In this document: positions 8,420 to 16,093 of the stretch, piece after piece
Layout: each line of letters opens with the position of its first letter
How positions within the stretch are numbered: position 1 is the first letter of the stretch
Source: Cupriavidus sp. AU9028
GTDB taxonomy: Bacteria > Pseudomonadota > Gammaproteobacteria > Burkholderiales > Burkholderiaceae
Length of the DNA stretch: 49,849 bases
Direction: 5' to 3'
NCBI RefSeq assembly: GCF_019795295.1
Contig: NZ_JAIMCG010000023.1
Coordinates: forward strand, 1 to 49,849
The notes under the pieces: model-generated
What the model was told of the DNA's origin: nothing
Databases searched by the model: none
Seen by the model: the letters and a program-made list of their open reading frames with translations, nothing else
Made by a program: the position numbers and the translations under genes

Positions 8420-8838
8420 CGTTGACGCGTTCCGTACTCCTGCTTTCTGCCATGTCCGCACTCGCGGCTTGCGCACCACAGTCGAAATACGCCTGGGGCT
8501 CGTACGAGCCTGCACTGTATGCGTACTACAAGACCCCGGGTGCTGCTGCGGCATTTGCCGAGCAGTTGAACCAGTCCATTGCCACGGCTGAAGAGTCGGG
8601 CGCCAGGGTTCCTCCCGGCATGTATGCCGAATACGGATACATGCTGCTGGAGCAGGGAAAAGGCAAGGAGGCTGTCGCCTTTTTCGAGAAGGAAAGGTCC
8701 GCATGGCCGGAATCAGCCCGCTTCATGAACCGGATGCTGCAAAGCGCGCAGACGCTGGATCAGCGTGACAAGGGCGCCGCGAGCCATGTTTCCGCGGCGG
8801 TCGGCGATGCGTCCGCCCAGGGCGGCAAAGGACAGTAA
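8416..8838 (+). CDS. DUF4810 domain lipoprotein
   Basis: A 140-aa lipoprotein with lipobox LAAC (Cys19), followed by the DUF4810 signature KYAWGSYEPALYAYYKTPG. A TPR-like stretch follows (PPGMYAEYGYMLLEQGKGKEAVAFFEKE), which gives the familiar repeat-type helical pair, and the C-terminus is Ala/Gly/Ser-rich. DUF4810 genes are usually next to GNA1162 and CsgG-like genes, as here. The ATG overlaps the previous stop. Function is not established; a periplasmic scaffold for the CsgG-like pore is an inference. Confidence 0.88.
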   Translation: MTLTRSVLLLSAMSALAACAPQSKYAWGSYEPALYAYYKTPGAAAAFAEQLNQSIATAEESGARVPPGMYAEYGYMLLEQGKGKEAVAFFEKERSAWPESARFMNRMLQSAQTLDQRDKGAASHVSAAVGDASAQGGKGQ

Positions 8839-8847
8839 GGAACGGAT

Positions 8848-9516
8848 ATGGTGAATCTTCAGTTCTTTCGCTTGCCTGCCTTGCTGGCGCTGGCTGCCAC
8901 CCTCGCTGCCTGCGTGCCCACTCCCAAGCGGTCGGATTACACGGCATTCCGCGCGGAGCATCCGCGTTCGGTCCTGGTTGTGCCGGTGGTCAACCGTAGC
9001 GTGGAAGTCGATGCGCCGGACTACTTCCTGTCCACCATCTCTCGTCCCATTGCCGAACGCGGCTATTACGTGTTCCCCGTGCACCTGACCAAGCGGATCA
9101 TGGAAGACGAGGGCTTGTCGGACGCCGATCTGGTGCACAGCAATGATCCTGTGGTGCTGGCCAATATGTTCGGGGCCGACACCGTCATGTACATACGGAT
9201 CGATCGCTGGGACTCGCGCTACATGGTGGTCCAGACCACGACGACGGTAGAGCTGGACTACACGCTCAAGAGCGGGAAGGACGGCCAGACCCTGTGGACG
9301 CACCACGAGCAACTCGCGTACTCGCCCAACAACAATTCAGGCGGCGGGCTTGCCGGCCTTATCGTTGCCGCTGTCGCAGCCGCGATCGAGAAGGCAAAGC
9401 CGAACTACATTCCGTTGGCGCAAACCGCGAACTTCAATGCGGTGGGGCGTGTCGGGCTTGGGCTTCCGGCAGGACCGTACGATCCGAAGTTCAAGGCGGA
9501 CATCGCCGAGTTCTGA
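8848..9516 (+). CDS. GNA1162-family (DUF799) lipoprotein
   Basis: A 222-aa lipoprotein with lipobox LAAC (Cys23). The mature protein starts with HPRSVLVVPVVNRSVEVDAP and contains YYVFPVHLTKRIMEDEGL and GADTVMYIRIDRWDSRYMV, all typical of the DUF799/GNA1162 family first described as a meningococcal surface antigen. The family has a fold related to the anticodon-binding-like domain of TolB/CsgG-type assemblies. It is the last gene of the operon, 9 bp after the DUF4810 gene with AAGGA as ribosome site, and is convergent with the CheB-like gene 40 bp downstream. Confidence 0.9.
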   Translation: MVNLQFFRLPALLALAATLAACVPTPKRSDYTAFRAEHPRSVLVVPVVNRSVEVDAPDYFLSTISRPIAERGYYVFPVHLTKRIMEDEGLSDADLVHSNDPVVLANMFGADTVMYIRIDRWDSRYMVVQTTTTVELDYTLKSGKDGQTLWTHHEQLAYSPNNNSGGGLAGLIVAAVAAAIEKAKPNYIPLAQTANFNAVGRVGLGLPAGPYDPKFKADIAEF

Positions 9517-9556
9517 TCCGGAGTGGCAAGCGTCGCGCGGCGGGCTCCAGGGGGCT

Positions 9557-10549
9557 TCAGTCACCCCCGCTCGCCTGTTCGACGAAGCGATGCAGCTCCG
9601 CCTCCAGCGCCTCGCAGCGCCCCACCAGGCGCTGCTGTTCCAGGGCGAGGCCGACATCGCCCGCCTGGTTCGCGGCGGCAAGGGCCGCCTGCGCGGTCGC
9701 CATCCGCTCGTGCAGCCGCCGGATCGTGGCCCACAGCGCCGTCTCCAGCACCTCTTCCTGGTGTTCCTGCAGCGCCATCCGGGTATAGCCATGGCCGGTA
9801 TGGCAACGGTACCGCGCGGGTTTGCCCGCCACCGACCAGAGCGTGCCGCCGCATTCGGGGCACGTCAGCGTGGAGCGCTTGCCCATCTCGTCCAGTTGGG
9901 CGATGGGCGCGGCGCCATACCTTGTCATGTCGGTTTCCCATTCGATCTGCCTGCGCGTTGCCATGGCTGGCTCTCCCTGCAATACGCTTGCCGATAGTGC
10001 CGCGACGATCGCCGATGCCAGTTCGGCGGCTGGCGCGACGGCGTCGACGGCGGTCGCATGCATCGCGCTGGAAGGCATCGACGGGGCCACGGCGTCCAGG
10101 GGCTCCTGCACGATCGCGTAGCCGCCGCAGGCCCTGATGGCAACCAGCCCCGCAGCGCCATCGTCCAGTTCTCCGGTCAGCACGACACCCACGGCCCGCT
10201 TGCCGTACTCCACGGCGACTGCGCGAAACAAGGGGTCGGCGGCCGGCCGTGTGAAGTTCTCCTTGGGCCCGTGCGACAACTCGATGCGGCCGTTGCGCAC
10301 CAGCATGTGGTGGTCGGGCGGCGCAATGTAGACCGATCCCGGGACGACCGGCTCACCCTGCGCACCATGGCGGACCTGGAGCGCGGTGTGGCGCGACAGG
10401 ATCTGCGGAAGGATGCTTTCGTACGCCCCGATATGATGGACCAGCAGTACTGCCGCCGGCAGGTCGGCCGGCAATCCGCCAAGCACGGTGCGAAGTACAT
10501 CCAGCCCGCCGGAGGAACTGGCGAGGGCAATGATGTCGCGTTGCGGCAT
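9557..10549 (-). CDS. Stand-alone CheB-type methylesterase with C-terminal zinc ribbon
   Basis: A 330-aa protein. Residues about 5-190 are a CheB catalytic domain with Ser12 (ASSSGG), His39 (VHH) and Asp130 (GELDDG) as the triad. There is no receiver domain. The C-terminal part has a CPECGG...CHTGH pair typical of a small zinc-binding domain, then an Ala-rich coiled helix. The start is set by AGGAG 8 nt before ATG 10549; the longer open frame lacks a site. No chemoreceptor or CheR gene is nearby, so a chemotaxis role is doubtful. Related proteins occur in stress or two-component contexts, but the substrate here is unknown. Confidence 0.88.
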   Translation of the reverse strand: MPQRDIIALASSSGGLDVLRTVLGGLPADLPAAVLLVHHIGAYESILPQILSRHTALQVRHGAQGEPVVPGSVYIAPPDHHMLVRNGRIELSHGPKENFTRPAADPLFRAVAVEYGKRAVGVVLTGELDDGAAGLVAIRACGGYAIVQEPLDAVAPSMPSSAMHATAVDAVAPAAELASAIVAALSASVLQGEPAMATRRQIEWETDMTRYGAAPIAQLDEMGKRSTLTCPECGGTLWSVAGKPARYRCHTGHGYTRMALQEHQEEVLETALWATIRRLHERMATAQAALAAANQAGDVGLALEQQRLVGRCEALEAELHRFVEQASGGD

Positions 10550-10589
10550 GGACGCTCCTGTGCTTGCGGGAGTTTGACTCACGCAAGTT

Positions 10590-10612
10590 GCGGGCCCGCT
10601 GGAAGGGCCCGC
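10590..10612 (-). terminator. Possible hairpin terminator after molybdenum hydroxylase operon
   Basis: A perfect 8-bp inverted repeat, GCGGGCCC-gctggaa-GGGCCCGC, lies 40 bp beyond the stop of the large subunit gene and upstream of the CheB-like start. It has no run of T residues on the minus strand, so it would be a weak or Rho-assisted terminator. Confidence 0.4.
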
Positions 10613-10651
10613 CGCCATCTCTCTCCCTCGCCAACGGCGCCACTACCGATC

Positions 10652-12769
10652 TCACGGGCCGGTTTCAATCATGTGCTCGATGCGGATGGGCAGCTCTCGC
10701 ACCCGCTTCCCGGTGGCGTGATACACCGCATTGGCGACCGCGGGGGCGACGCCCACCAGCGCGATCTCGCCAAGGCCCTTGACGCCGAGGTCGTTCACAT
10801 GTGGGTCTACTTCGTCGACGAAATGCACCTCGAGCATCGGGATGTCGAGATTGACCGGCACCAGGTAGTCCGCCATGTGAGCGTTCACCGGCCGGCCATC
10901 ACGCGGGTCCAGCGCCGTGCGTTCCATCAGTGCCATGCCGATGCCGCCCACCATGCCGCCGCTGCATTGGCTGGCCGCCAGCCTTGGATTGACGATGCGC
11001 CCGGCGGCGTAGGCGCCCACGACGCGCCGCACCCGGATCGTCCCCACATCGGGGTCGACCGCGACTTCGACGAACACCGCGCCGAAGGCGTGCATCGAGA
11101 ACCGCTGGTGCAGGGCCGCGTCGGGTCCCGCCGTGGCGACGGCCTCGATCGCTTGCGCGCCGCTGCTGCCGGCGCGCCGCTGGTCCAGGGCGGCAAGGCA
11201 CGCATTTCGTACTGCCGACCCGACCGAGGCCAGCGTCATCGAGCCGCCGTGCGGCGGGGTGGGGGGGAAGTCGCTCGCGCCCAGCCGCAGTCGCACGCTG
11301 GCAAGCGAAAGACCGAGCGTCTGCGCCGCGATCTGCGTCATGGACGTGTAGGTGCCCGGCCCCATGTCGCTGGCGGCCGTTTCCACCTCCGCCGTTCCAT
11401 CGGCGAGCAGGCGCACGCGGGCACTGGCCTGGGCGTGAAACACCGGGTAGGTGGCCGCCGCCATCCCCCAGCCGATCTGCATGCGGCCGTCGCGCATCGA
11501 GCCGGGAGGATGGGAGCGGCGTGACCAGCCGAACGCCTGCGCGCCACGTTCGTAGCAGGCAAGCATGGAGCGGCTGGAGAACGGCAGTTGCCTGCCTTCA
11601 TCGACCTGAGGCTCGTTGATCCGGCGCAGCGCCAGCGGGTCCATGCCCAGTGCGCAGGCCAGTTCGTCCATGGCGCACTCGAGGGCGAAGAGGCCGGTCG
11701 CCTCGCCGGGGCCGCGCATGAAGGTCGGGGTGCCGGTGTCCAGCGGCACCACTCGATAGCGGGTCTGCACGTTGGGGCAACTGTAAAGATAGGAGGTCGC
11801 CGAGGTCAGTGCCTCGACGTATTCTTCGTGCCGGCTGGTCTCCCCGCTGCCCTCATGAACGATGGCGGTCAGTCGGCCCTGTGCGGTTGCGCCCAGCGCA
11901 ATCCGCTGCAGCGTGCGGGGGCGGTGTCCGGTCAGGTGGAACATCTGGCGCCGCGCCAGCACCAGCTTGACCGGACGATCCACTTCCCGCGCCGCGACCG
12001 CGGCCAGCGTCACGTGGGGCCACGTCCGCAGGCTGGTGCCGAAGGCGCCGCCGACGAAGGGGCAAACGACGCGGACGTGATCGACCGGAATGCCGAAGAT
12101 GGCGGCGATCTCGGCCTGCTCGTTGACCACGAACTGGCTCTTGCTCCATAACGTCAGCCGGTCGCCATTCCAGGCGGCGATGGTGGCGTTGGGCTCGATC
12201 GGGTAGTGGTTCTCGCGCGCGGTATCGAAGGCAACATCGACCTTCACTGCCGCCTCGGCGAGTGCGGCCATCGCTTCCCCGCGTTGGCGGTCCGCGGCGT
12301 GTGGCCCCGGTTCGCGCAGGGCCTGGGGGACCACCGCTTCGGCGCGCGGATCCAGCGGATCGCAGACCGGGCCCTGCGCGGCGTACCGCACCCGTACCAG
12401 CGCGGCGGCGAGCTCGGCCTGGGCCTGGCTTTGCGCCACCACGAGTGCAATCGGCTGTCCATAGAAGCGCACCACGTCGTCCTGCAGGACATGCAACCGC
12501 TCGCCGCCGGCTGGATCGATGAAGCCCTTGTGAGGCGCATAGGCGAGGCGAGGCGCGTTCCGGTACGTGAGGATCGTCAGCACCCCTTGCAGCTGGCGCG
12601 CCGCGCCGTCATCGATCTCGAGTACGCGGCCCCTTCCCACCGATGCGCCGACGATGACGGCGTAGGCCTGCCCTGGCTGATCGAAATCGGCGGCGTAGCG
12701 GGCGGTGCCCGTCACCTTTTCGCGGCCGTCCACGCGCGCGATGGGCTGGCCGATATGGATTGCGCTCAT
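10652..12769 (-). CDS. Molybdenum hydroxylase large subunit (PaoC-like, xanthine dehydrogenase family)
   Basis: A 705-aa molybdopterin-cytosine-dinucleotide-binding subunit. It starts with IGQPIARVDGREKVTGTARYAADF, then has the VGGAFG loop in the PFVGGAFGTSLRTWPH block, an RGPGEATGLFALE block, and the catalytic Glu in VKGLGEIALVG at about residue 668. This is the active subunit of aldehyde oxidoreductases: water is added at Mo and electrons pass through the Fe-S and FAD subunits. Its start overlaps the FAD-subunit stop (ATGA). Length and order match E. coli PaoABC. Aldehydes are the likely substrates by homology. Confidence 0.92.
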   Translation of the reverse strand: MSAIHIGQPIARVDGREKVTGTARYAADFDQPGQAYAVIVGASVGRGRVLEIDDGAARQLQGVLTILTYRNAPRLAYAPHKGFIDPAGGERLHVLQDDVVRFYGQPIALVVAQSQAQAELAAALVRVRYAAQGPVCDPLDPRAEAVVPQALREPGPHAADRQRGEAMAALAEAAVKVDVAFDTARENHYPIEPNATIAAWNGDRLTLWSKSQFVVNEQAEIAAIFGIPVDHVRVVCPFVGGAFGTSLRTWPHVTLAAVAAREVDRPVKLVLARRQMFHLTGHRPRTLQRIALGATAQGRLTAIVHEGSGETSRHEEYVEALTSATSYLYSCPNVQTRYRVVPLDTGTPTFMRGPGEATGLFALECAMDELACALGMDPLALRRINEPQVDEGRQLPFSSRSMLACYERGAQAFGWSRRSHPPGSMRDGRMQIGWGMAAATYPVFHAQASARVRLLADGTAEVETAASDMGPGTYTSMTQIAAQTLGLSLASVRLRLGASDFPPTPPHGGSMTLASVGSAVRNACLAALDQRRAGSSGAQAIEAVATAGPDAALHQRFSMHAFGAVFVEVAVDPDVGTIRVRRVVGAYAAGRIVNPRLAASQCSGGMVGGIGMALMERTALDPRDGRPVNAHMADYLVPVNLDIPMLEVHFVDEVDPHVNDLGVKGLGEIALVGVAPAVANAVYHATGKRVRELPIRIEHMIETGP

Positions 12770-13743
12770 GACCGTTCTCCCGCGAGCTCAAGTGTCCGAA
12801 TCACCGTTCGCCGCAACAACTCGACCTTGAACCGGTTGCCGGGCAAGGGAGACGCGTCGGCAATGCAGATCGCCGCGGCGGCCTCGAAGCTCGACCGGTT
12901 GGCGGGATGTCCGCGCAGCCAGGTTTCGGCCGCGCGCATGCGCCAGGGGCGGGTACCGACACCCCCGCAGGCCAGCCGTGCGCCGGCGATGACGCCATCT
13001 CGCACCTGCAAGGCAGCGGCAGCCGAGACCAGCGCGAACTCGTAGGATTCGCGGTCGCGCACCTTCAGGTAGCGTCCGGTGGTCGACCACGGCAGCGGTG
13101 GCACGCGGATCTCGACGATCATCTCGCCCGGCTCCAGGGTGTGCTCCAGGTGCGGCGTATCGCCGGGCAGCCGGTAGAGCGCCTCGACGGGAAATTCGCG
13201 CTCGCCGTGAGCGCCTCGTACCCGCACCGTCGCGTCCAGTGCCACGAGGGCGACGGCGAGATCGGAGGGATGCGCGGCACAACAGTGTTCGCTGCGCCCC
13301 AGGATGGCATGGCCGCCGTGCCGCCCTTCGTTGGCCGCGCAACCGGAGCCGGGATCGCGCTTGTTGCAGGCGGCGTCGAGCATCCGGAAGTAGGGGCACC
13401 GTACCCGCTGCAGCAGATTGCCGCCGATGCTTGCCATATTGCGCAGCTGTGGCGTGGCGCCCTCGACGATGGATTCGGCGATGAGCGGATGCAGCCGGGT
13501 GACGAGGGGGTGGGCTGCCACGTCGGCCATCCGTGCGAGTGCGCCAATGGCCAGCACGTCTGCGTCGATGCCGATCTGCGACAGCGGCAGGGCATTGATG
13601 TCGACCAGCCGCACCGGCTGTTCGACGTGCTCTCGCATCAGGTCCACCAGTGTGGTGCCGCCGGCAATGAAGCGGGCGCCCTGTGCCGCCGCGCGCAACG
13701 CGTCGGCCTCGGAGCGGGCGGTCTCCAGCGTGAAGGGCATCAT
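12766..13743 (-). CDS. Molybdenum hydroxylase FAD-binding subunit (PaoB-like)
   Basis: A 325-aa FAD subunit with the FAD_binding_5 start (FTLETARSEADALRAA, ARFIAGGTTLVDLM) and the MASIGGNLLQRVRC pyrophosphate loop. A Cys-rich insertion follows, CPYFRMLDAACN...GSGC...HCCAAHPSD, which in PaoB-type subunits holds an additional [4Fe-4S] cluster, so this is PaoB-like rather than XdhA-like. The first of two adjacent Met codons (13743) is used; the gene overlaps the Fe-S subunit end by 4 bp and the large subunit start by 4 bp. It hands electrons from the Fe-S centres to the acceptor. Confidence 0.92.
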   Translation of the reverse strand: MMPFTLETARSEADALRAAAQGARFIAGGTTLVDLMREHVEQPVRLVDINALPLSQIGIDADVLAIGALARMADVAAHPLVTRLHPLIAESIVEGATPQLRNMASIGGNLLQRVRCPYFRMLDAACNKRDPGSGCAANEGRHGGHAILGRSEHCCAAHPSDLAVALVALDATVRVRGAHGEREFPVEALYRLPGDTPHLEHTLEPGEMIVEIRVPPLPWSTTGRYLKVRDRESYEFALVSAAAALQVRDGVIAGARLACGGVGTRPWRMRAAETWLRGHPANRSSFEAAAAICIADASPLPGNRFKVELLRRTVIRTLELAGERS

Positions 13744-14339
13744 GGCAGCTTCCTCCCGCCGACCTCGGTGATGGCGGCCACGATGCCTGGATATGCGCCG
13801 CAGCGGCAGATATTTCCGCTCATCCACCAGCGCACATCCTCGGCACAGCCTGCATGCCCTTCGCCGATGCACGCCACCCCGGAGAGGATCTGACCCGCCG
13901 TGCAGAAGCCGCACTGGAAGCCGTCGTGGGCGATGAACGCCGCCTGCAACGGGTGCAGCTCGCCGTCGGGCTGCGCCAGGCCCTCGATGGTGGTCACGTC
14001 GGCGTCCGCGTAGAGGCCCGCCAATGCCAGGCAGCTATTGATGCGCCGGCCTTCGACCAGCACGGTGCAGGCCCCGCAGGCGCCCTGGTTGCAACCCTTC
14101 TTGGTGCCGGTCAGGCCAAGCCGGTCGCGGATGACGTCAAGCAAGGATTCACGCGGATCGATTTCCATCTGGTGGCGGGCGCCGTTGACCGTCATCCGCA
14201 GCGACAGCGTGGCGGGAGTGTGGGGGGTGCCGTGGACCGGCGCAGACGGGGGGGACGTGGAAGAAGGGGCGTCGAGGTGAAGCGAACCGGCGGCCTCGGG
14301 CCGCAGCGGGACCGCGTCGGGAAGCTCTGGACTGGACAT
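13740..14339 (-). CDS. Molybdenum hydroxylase 2Fe-2S subunit (PaoA-like)
   Basis: A 199-aa Fe-S subunit. The plant-type ferredoxin cluster motif is CNQGACGAC followed by the NSCLALAG Cys, and the second cluster ligands are CGFC and CRCG. Residues 1-45 are a Pro/Ser-rich, low-complexity extension with no twin arginine, whereas E. coli PaoA is exported by Tat. The complex may therefore be cytoplasmic here, or the start may be elsewhere. It is the first gene of the three-gene operon and is divergent from an AraC-type regulator. Confidence 0.9.
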   Translation of the reverse strand: MSSPELPDAVPLRPEAAGSLHLDAPSSTSPPSAPVHGTPHTPATLSLRMTVNGARHQMEIDPRESLLDVIRDRLGLTGTKKGCNQGACGACTVLVEGRRINSCLALAGLYADADVTTIEGLAQPDGELHPLQAAFIAHDGFQCGFCTAGQILSGVACIGEGHAGCAEDVRWWMSGNICRCGAYPGIVAAITEVGGRKLP

Positions 14340-14642
14340 GGACGTTCCTCTCTGGTTGGCCCGGGATTCCGGTGCCGATTGGCGTCAATGGACACGAGCG
14401 GGCGCAGGGGAGGCGGCGCTCGTCCTGACAGTAGGAGGCGCACGGCCCGGCCGATAGAACAGGATTGCTGCGGGTCTGCCGATCTTGCTTCGCCTCGAAT
14501 CCGCTTCACCAGGGACGCTTGACGTGCGGTCCCCCTCTAGCGGGTCGTTTACAACGAGGGAAGCGCTTCATATGCTGGCATGCGAAGCGAGCGGAGGCTG
14601 GGACGGAACTCACCGCGAGCACGAGCCGATGGGGGACTTTCG
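14340..14642. promoter_or_regulatory. Divergent control region between molybdenum hydroxylase operon and AraC gene
   Basis: About 300 bp without a gene. It contains the perfect palindrome GAAGCGCTTC (14560-14569), followed by GGCATGCGAAGCG, which repeats its GAAGC half. These lie 75 bp before the AraC start and could be regulator half-sites. I see no strong sigma-70 hexamers for either side. Confidence 0.4.
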
Positions 14643-15644
14643 ATGCGATTGGCAACCAACTCTCCCCAGATCGACACCCAGCTTCCGGTCCCGCCGGATG
14701 TGAGCAGCATCGGCAGGCCGTGGGGCGGCGTCACCGTTCAGATTCACCATTGGCGCGCGGCAGGGTCGGTGATCTCCCCTGCGCTGGACCACGACATCCT
14801 CGCCATGCGGCTGGCCGGCCATGCCGCACTGGAGCAGCGGCGCCTGGGCAAGATCCATCGCAGCCTGGTAGTGCCGGGCAACCTTGGGCTGCATCCTCGC
14901 CACGTGGAATCCCGCTGGAGCTGGGATCGGCCAGGTTCGATCGTGGTCTCGCGGATTCCACAGAGCCTGCTGATCGAGGCGGCCGAGGTTGTGCTGCGGC
15001 AACCCGGTGAACAGCATGTGCTGTGCAATTGCTTCGGGGTGCGCGACGCGTTCGCGGAAACCGTGCTCTTCACGCTGGCGCGGGAGATCCAGCTGGACGC
15101 CCATCCCGCGCAACGGTTGATCGCCGAATCGCTATCCTGTGCGCTGGCAGCGCATCTGGTGTATCGGTTCAATGTGCGGCACGCCAACGCCTGCGCGTCC
15201 GTCAAAGGACTGCATCCGCGCGCGCTGGGCCGGGTGCTCGACTTTCTGCACGAGTCGACCGGCGCCGTCTCCCTGCAGGACATGGCCGACATTGCACAGG
15301 TCAGCCGCTTTCACTTTGCCCGCATGTTCAAGTTGAGCACCGGCGAAACGGCGATGGCTTACCTCGAGCGGATCCGCTTGCTGCGGGCGCGAGAGCTGCT
15401 GCTGAGCGGGGAGTATTCGGTGGCGTCGATCGCCGCGCAGCTGGGCTTTGCCGATCAGTCCCACTTCGGCCGGCGATTTCGCCGATATTTCGGCTGCTCC
15501 CCGCGCGAATATGGGCAGCGGGAACCCTGGGCCGGTCGGAAAGGACCGCCGGAGGGACCGGCCTTGCCACAGGGATGGCGGCCCGCCACATTCGGGGCGG
15601 TAGTCCCTCCGCAGTGGGAAAACTTCGTCAGGCGCGAGCAATAA
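14643..15644 (+). CDS. AraC family transcriptional regulator
   Basis: A 333-aa regulator. The C-terminal 100 residues hold two helix-turn-helix units: MADIAQVSRFHFARMFK and the second recognised by YSVASIAAQLGFADQSHFGR, ending GCSPREYGQ. The N-terminal two thirds are an unassigned sensor domain. The start at 14643 is preceded by GGGGGA; an earlier in-frame ATG at 14580 would add 21 residues. Divergence from the PaoABC-like operon suggests it activates that operon in response to an aldehyde or aromatic compound, which is an inference from position. Confidence 0.9.
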   Translation: MRLATNSPQIDTQLPVPPDVSSIGRPWGGVTVQIHHWRAAGSVISPALDHDILAMRLAGHAALEQRRLGKIHRSLVVPGNLGLHPRHVESRWSWDRPGSIVVSRIPQSLLIEAAEVVLRQPGEQHVLCNCFGVRDAFAETVLFTLAREIQLDAHPAQRLIAESLSCALAAHLVYRFNVRHANACASVKGLHPRALGRVLDFLHESTGAVSLQDMADIAQVSRFHFARMFKLSTGETAMAYLERIRLLRARELLLSGEYSVASIAAQLGFADQSHFGRRFRRYFGCSPREYGQREPWAGRKGPPEGPALPQGWRPATFGAVVPPQWENFVRREQ

Positions 15645-15746
15645 AGTAGGATATAGCCAGAGTTGCGCAGATTATTGCGCCATGAACGACGTGTTCGCTT
15701 GGCCATCGATGCGCAATAAAGTATGATTATTGTAAGTTATCCTACT
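15645..15746. promoter_or_regulatory. Paired inverted operator upstream of hipBA
   Basis: AGTAGGATA (15645-15653) and its exact complement TATCCTACT (15738-15746) flank the promoter region, with centres 93 bp apart. E. coli HipB binds TATCC-N8-GGATA, so the same TATCC/GGATA core is present but as widely separated halves. GCAATAAAGTA also occurs twice (15638-15648 and 15713-15723). This looks like an autoregulatory operator that could loop DNA. Confidence 0.55.
15699..15727 (+). promoter_or_regulatory. Candidate hipBA promoter
   Basis: TTGGCC (15699-15704) and TATGAT (15722-15727) are 17 bp apart. The predicted start of transcription, near 15734, sits next to the TATCCTACT operator half and about 20 nt before the hipB ATG. 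The short leader has no clear Shine-Dalgarno sequence. Confidence 0.5.
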
Positions 15747-15754
15747 ATGATGCT

Positions 15755-16093
15755 ATGCGAAGTCTCGCCGACATTGCCAGCTTCCTTCGGGACCGGCTCC
15801 ACGTCTCAAGAGTCACGCAACGGGTACTTGGGGAGGAGGCCGGCATCGCCCGCCGCACCCTGACCGCCGTGTTGAGCGGCCAGGCTGACTACAAGGTGTC
15901 CACGCTGCTCTCGGTGCTCGACCGCCTTGGCTACGAGATCGCCATTGTCCCCAAGGACGCTGCCGCCGGACTCGCCGCGCCGCCCGGCTTCCAGCCGACG
16001 CAGCCGGCAGTCAAGACCGTGGTCGCCTCCGCGCGCGAGCGCCTGCAGCAGACGGCGCCTTCCTCCTCCGACCAGGGGTCGTCGCAGCAATGA
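15755..16093 (+). CDS. hipB: HipB-like antitoxin, XRE/Cro-type DNA-binding protein
   Basis: A 112-aa protein with a Cro/CI-type HTH at residues about 20-60 (TQRVLGEEAGIARRTLTAVLSGQADYKVSTLLSVLDRLGYEI). The C-terminal 40 residues are Pro/Ser/Gln-rich and disordered, as in HipB proteins. HipB dimers bind operator DNA and neutralise HipA. The stop overlaps the hipA start by 4 bp, a normal arrangement for this pair. No Shine-Dalgarno sequence is evident, so the start is less certain than the frame. Confidence 0.85.
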   Translation: MRSLADIASFLRDRLHVSRVTQRVLGEEAGIARRTLTAVLSGQADYKVSTLLSVLDRLGYEIAIVPKDAAAGLAAPPGFQPTQPAVKTVVASARERLQQTAPSSSDQGSSQQ

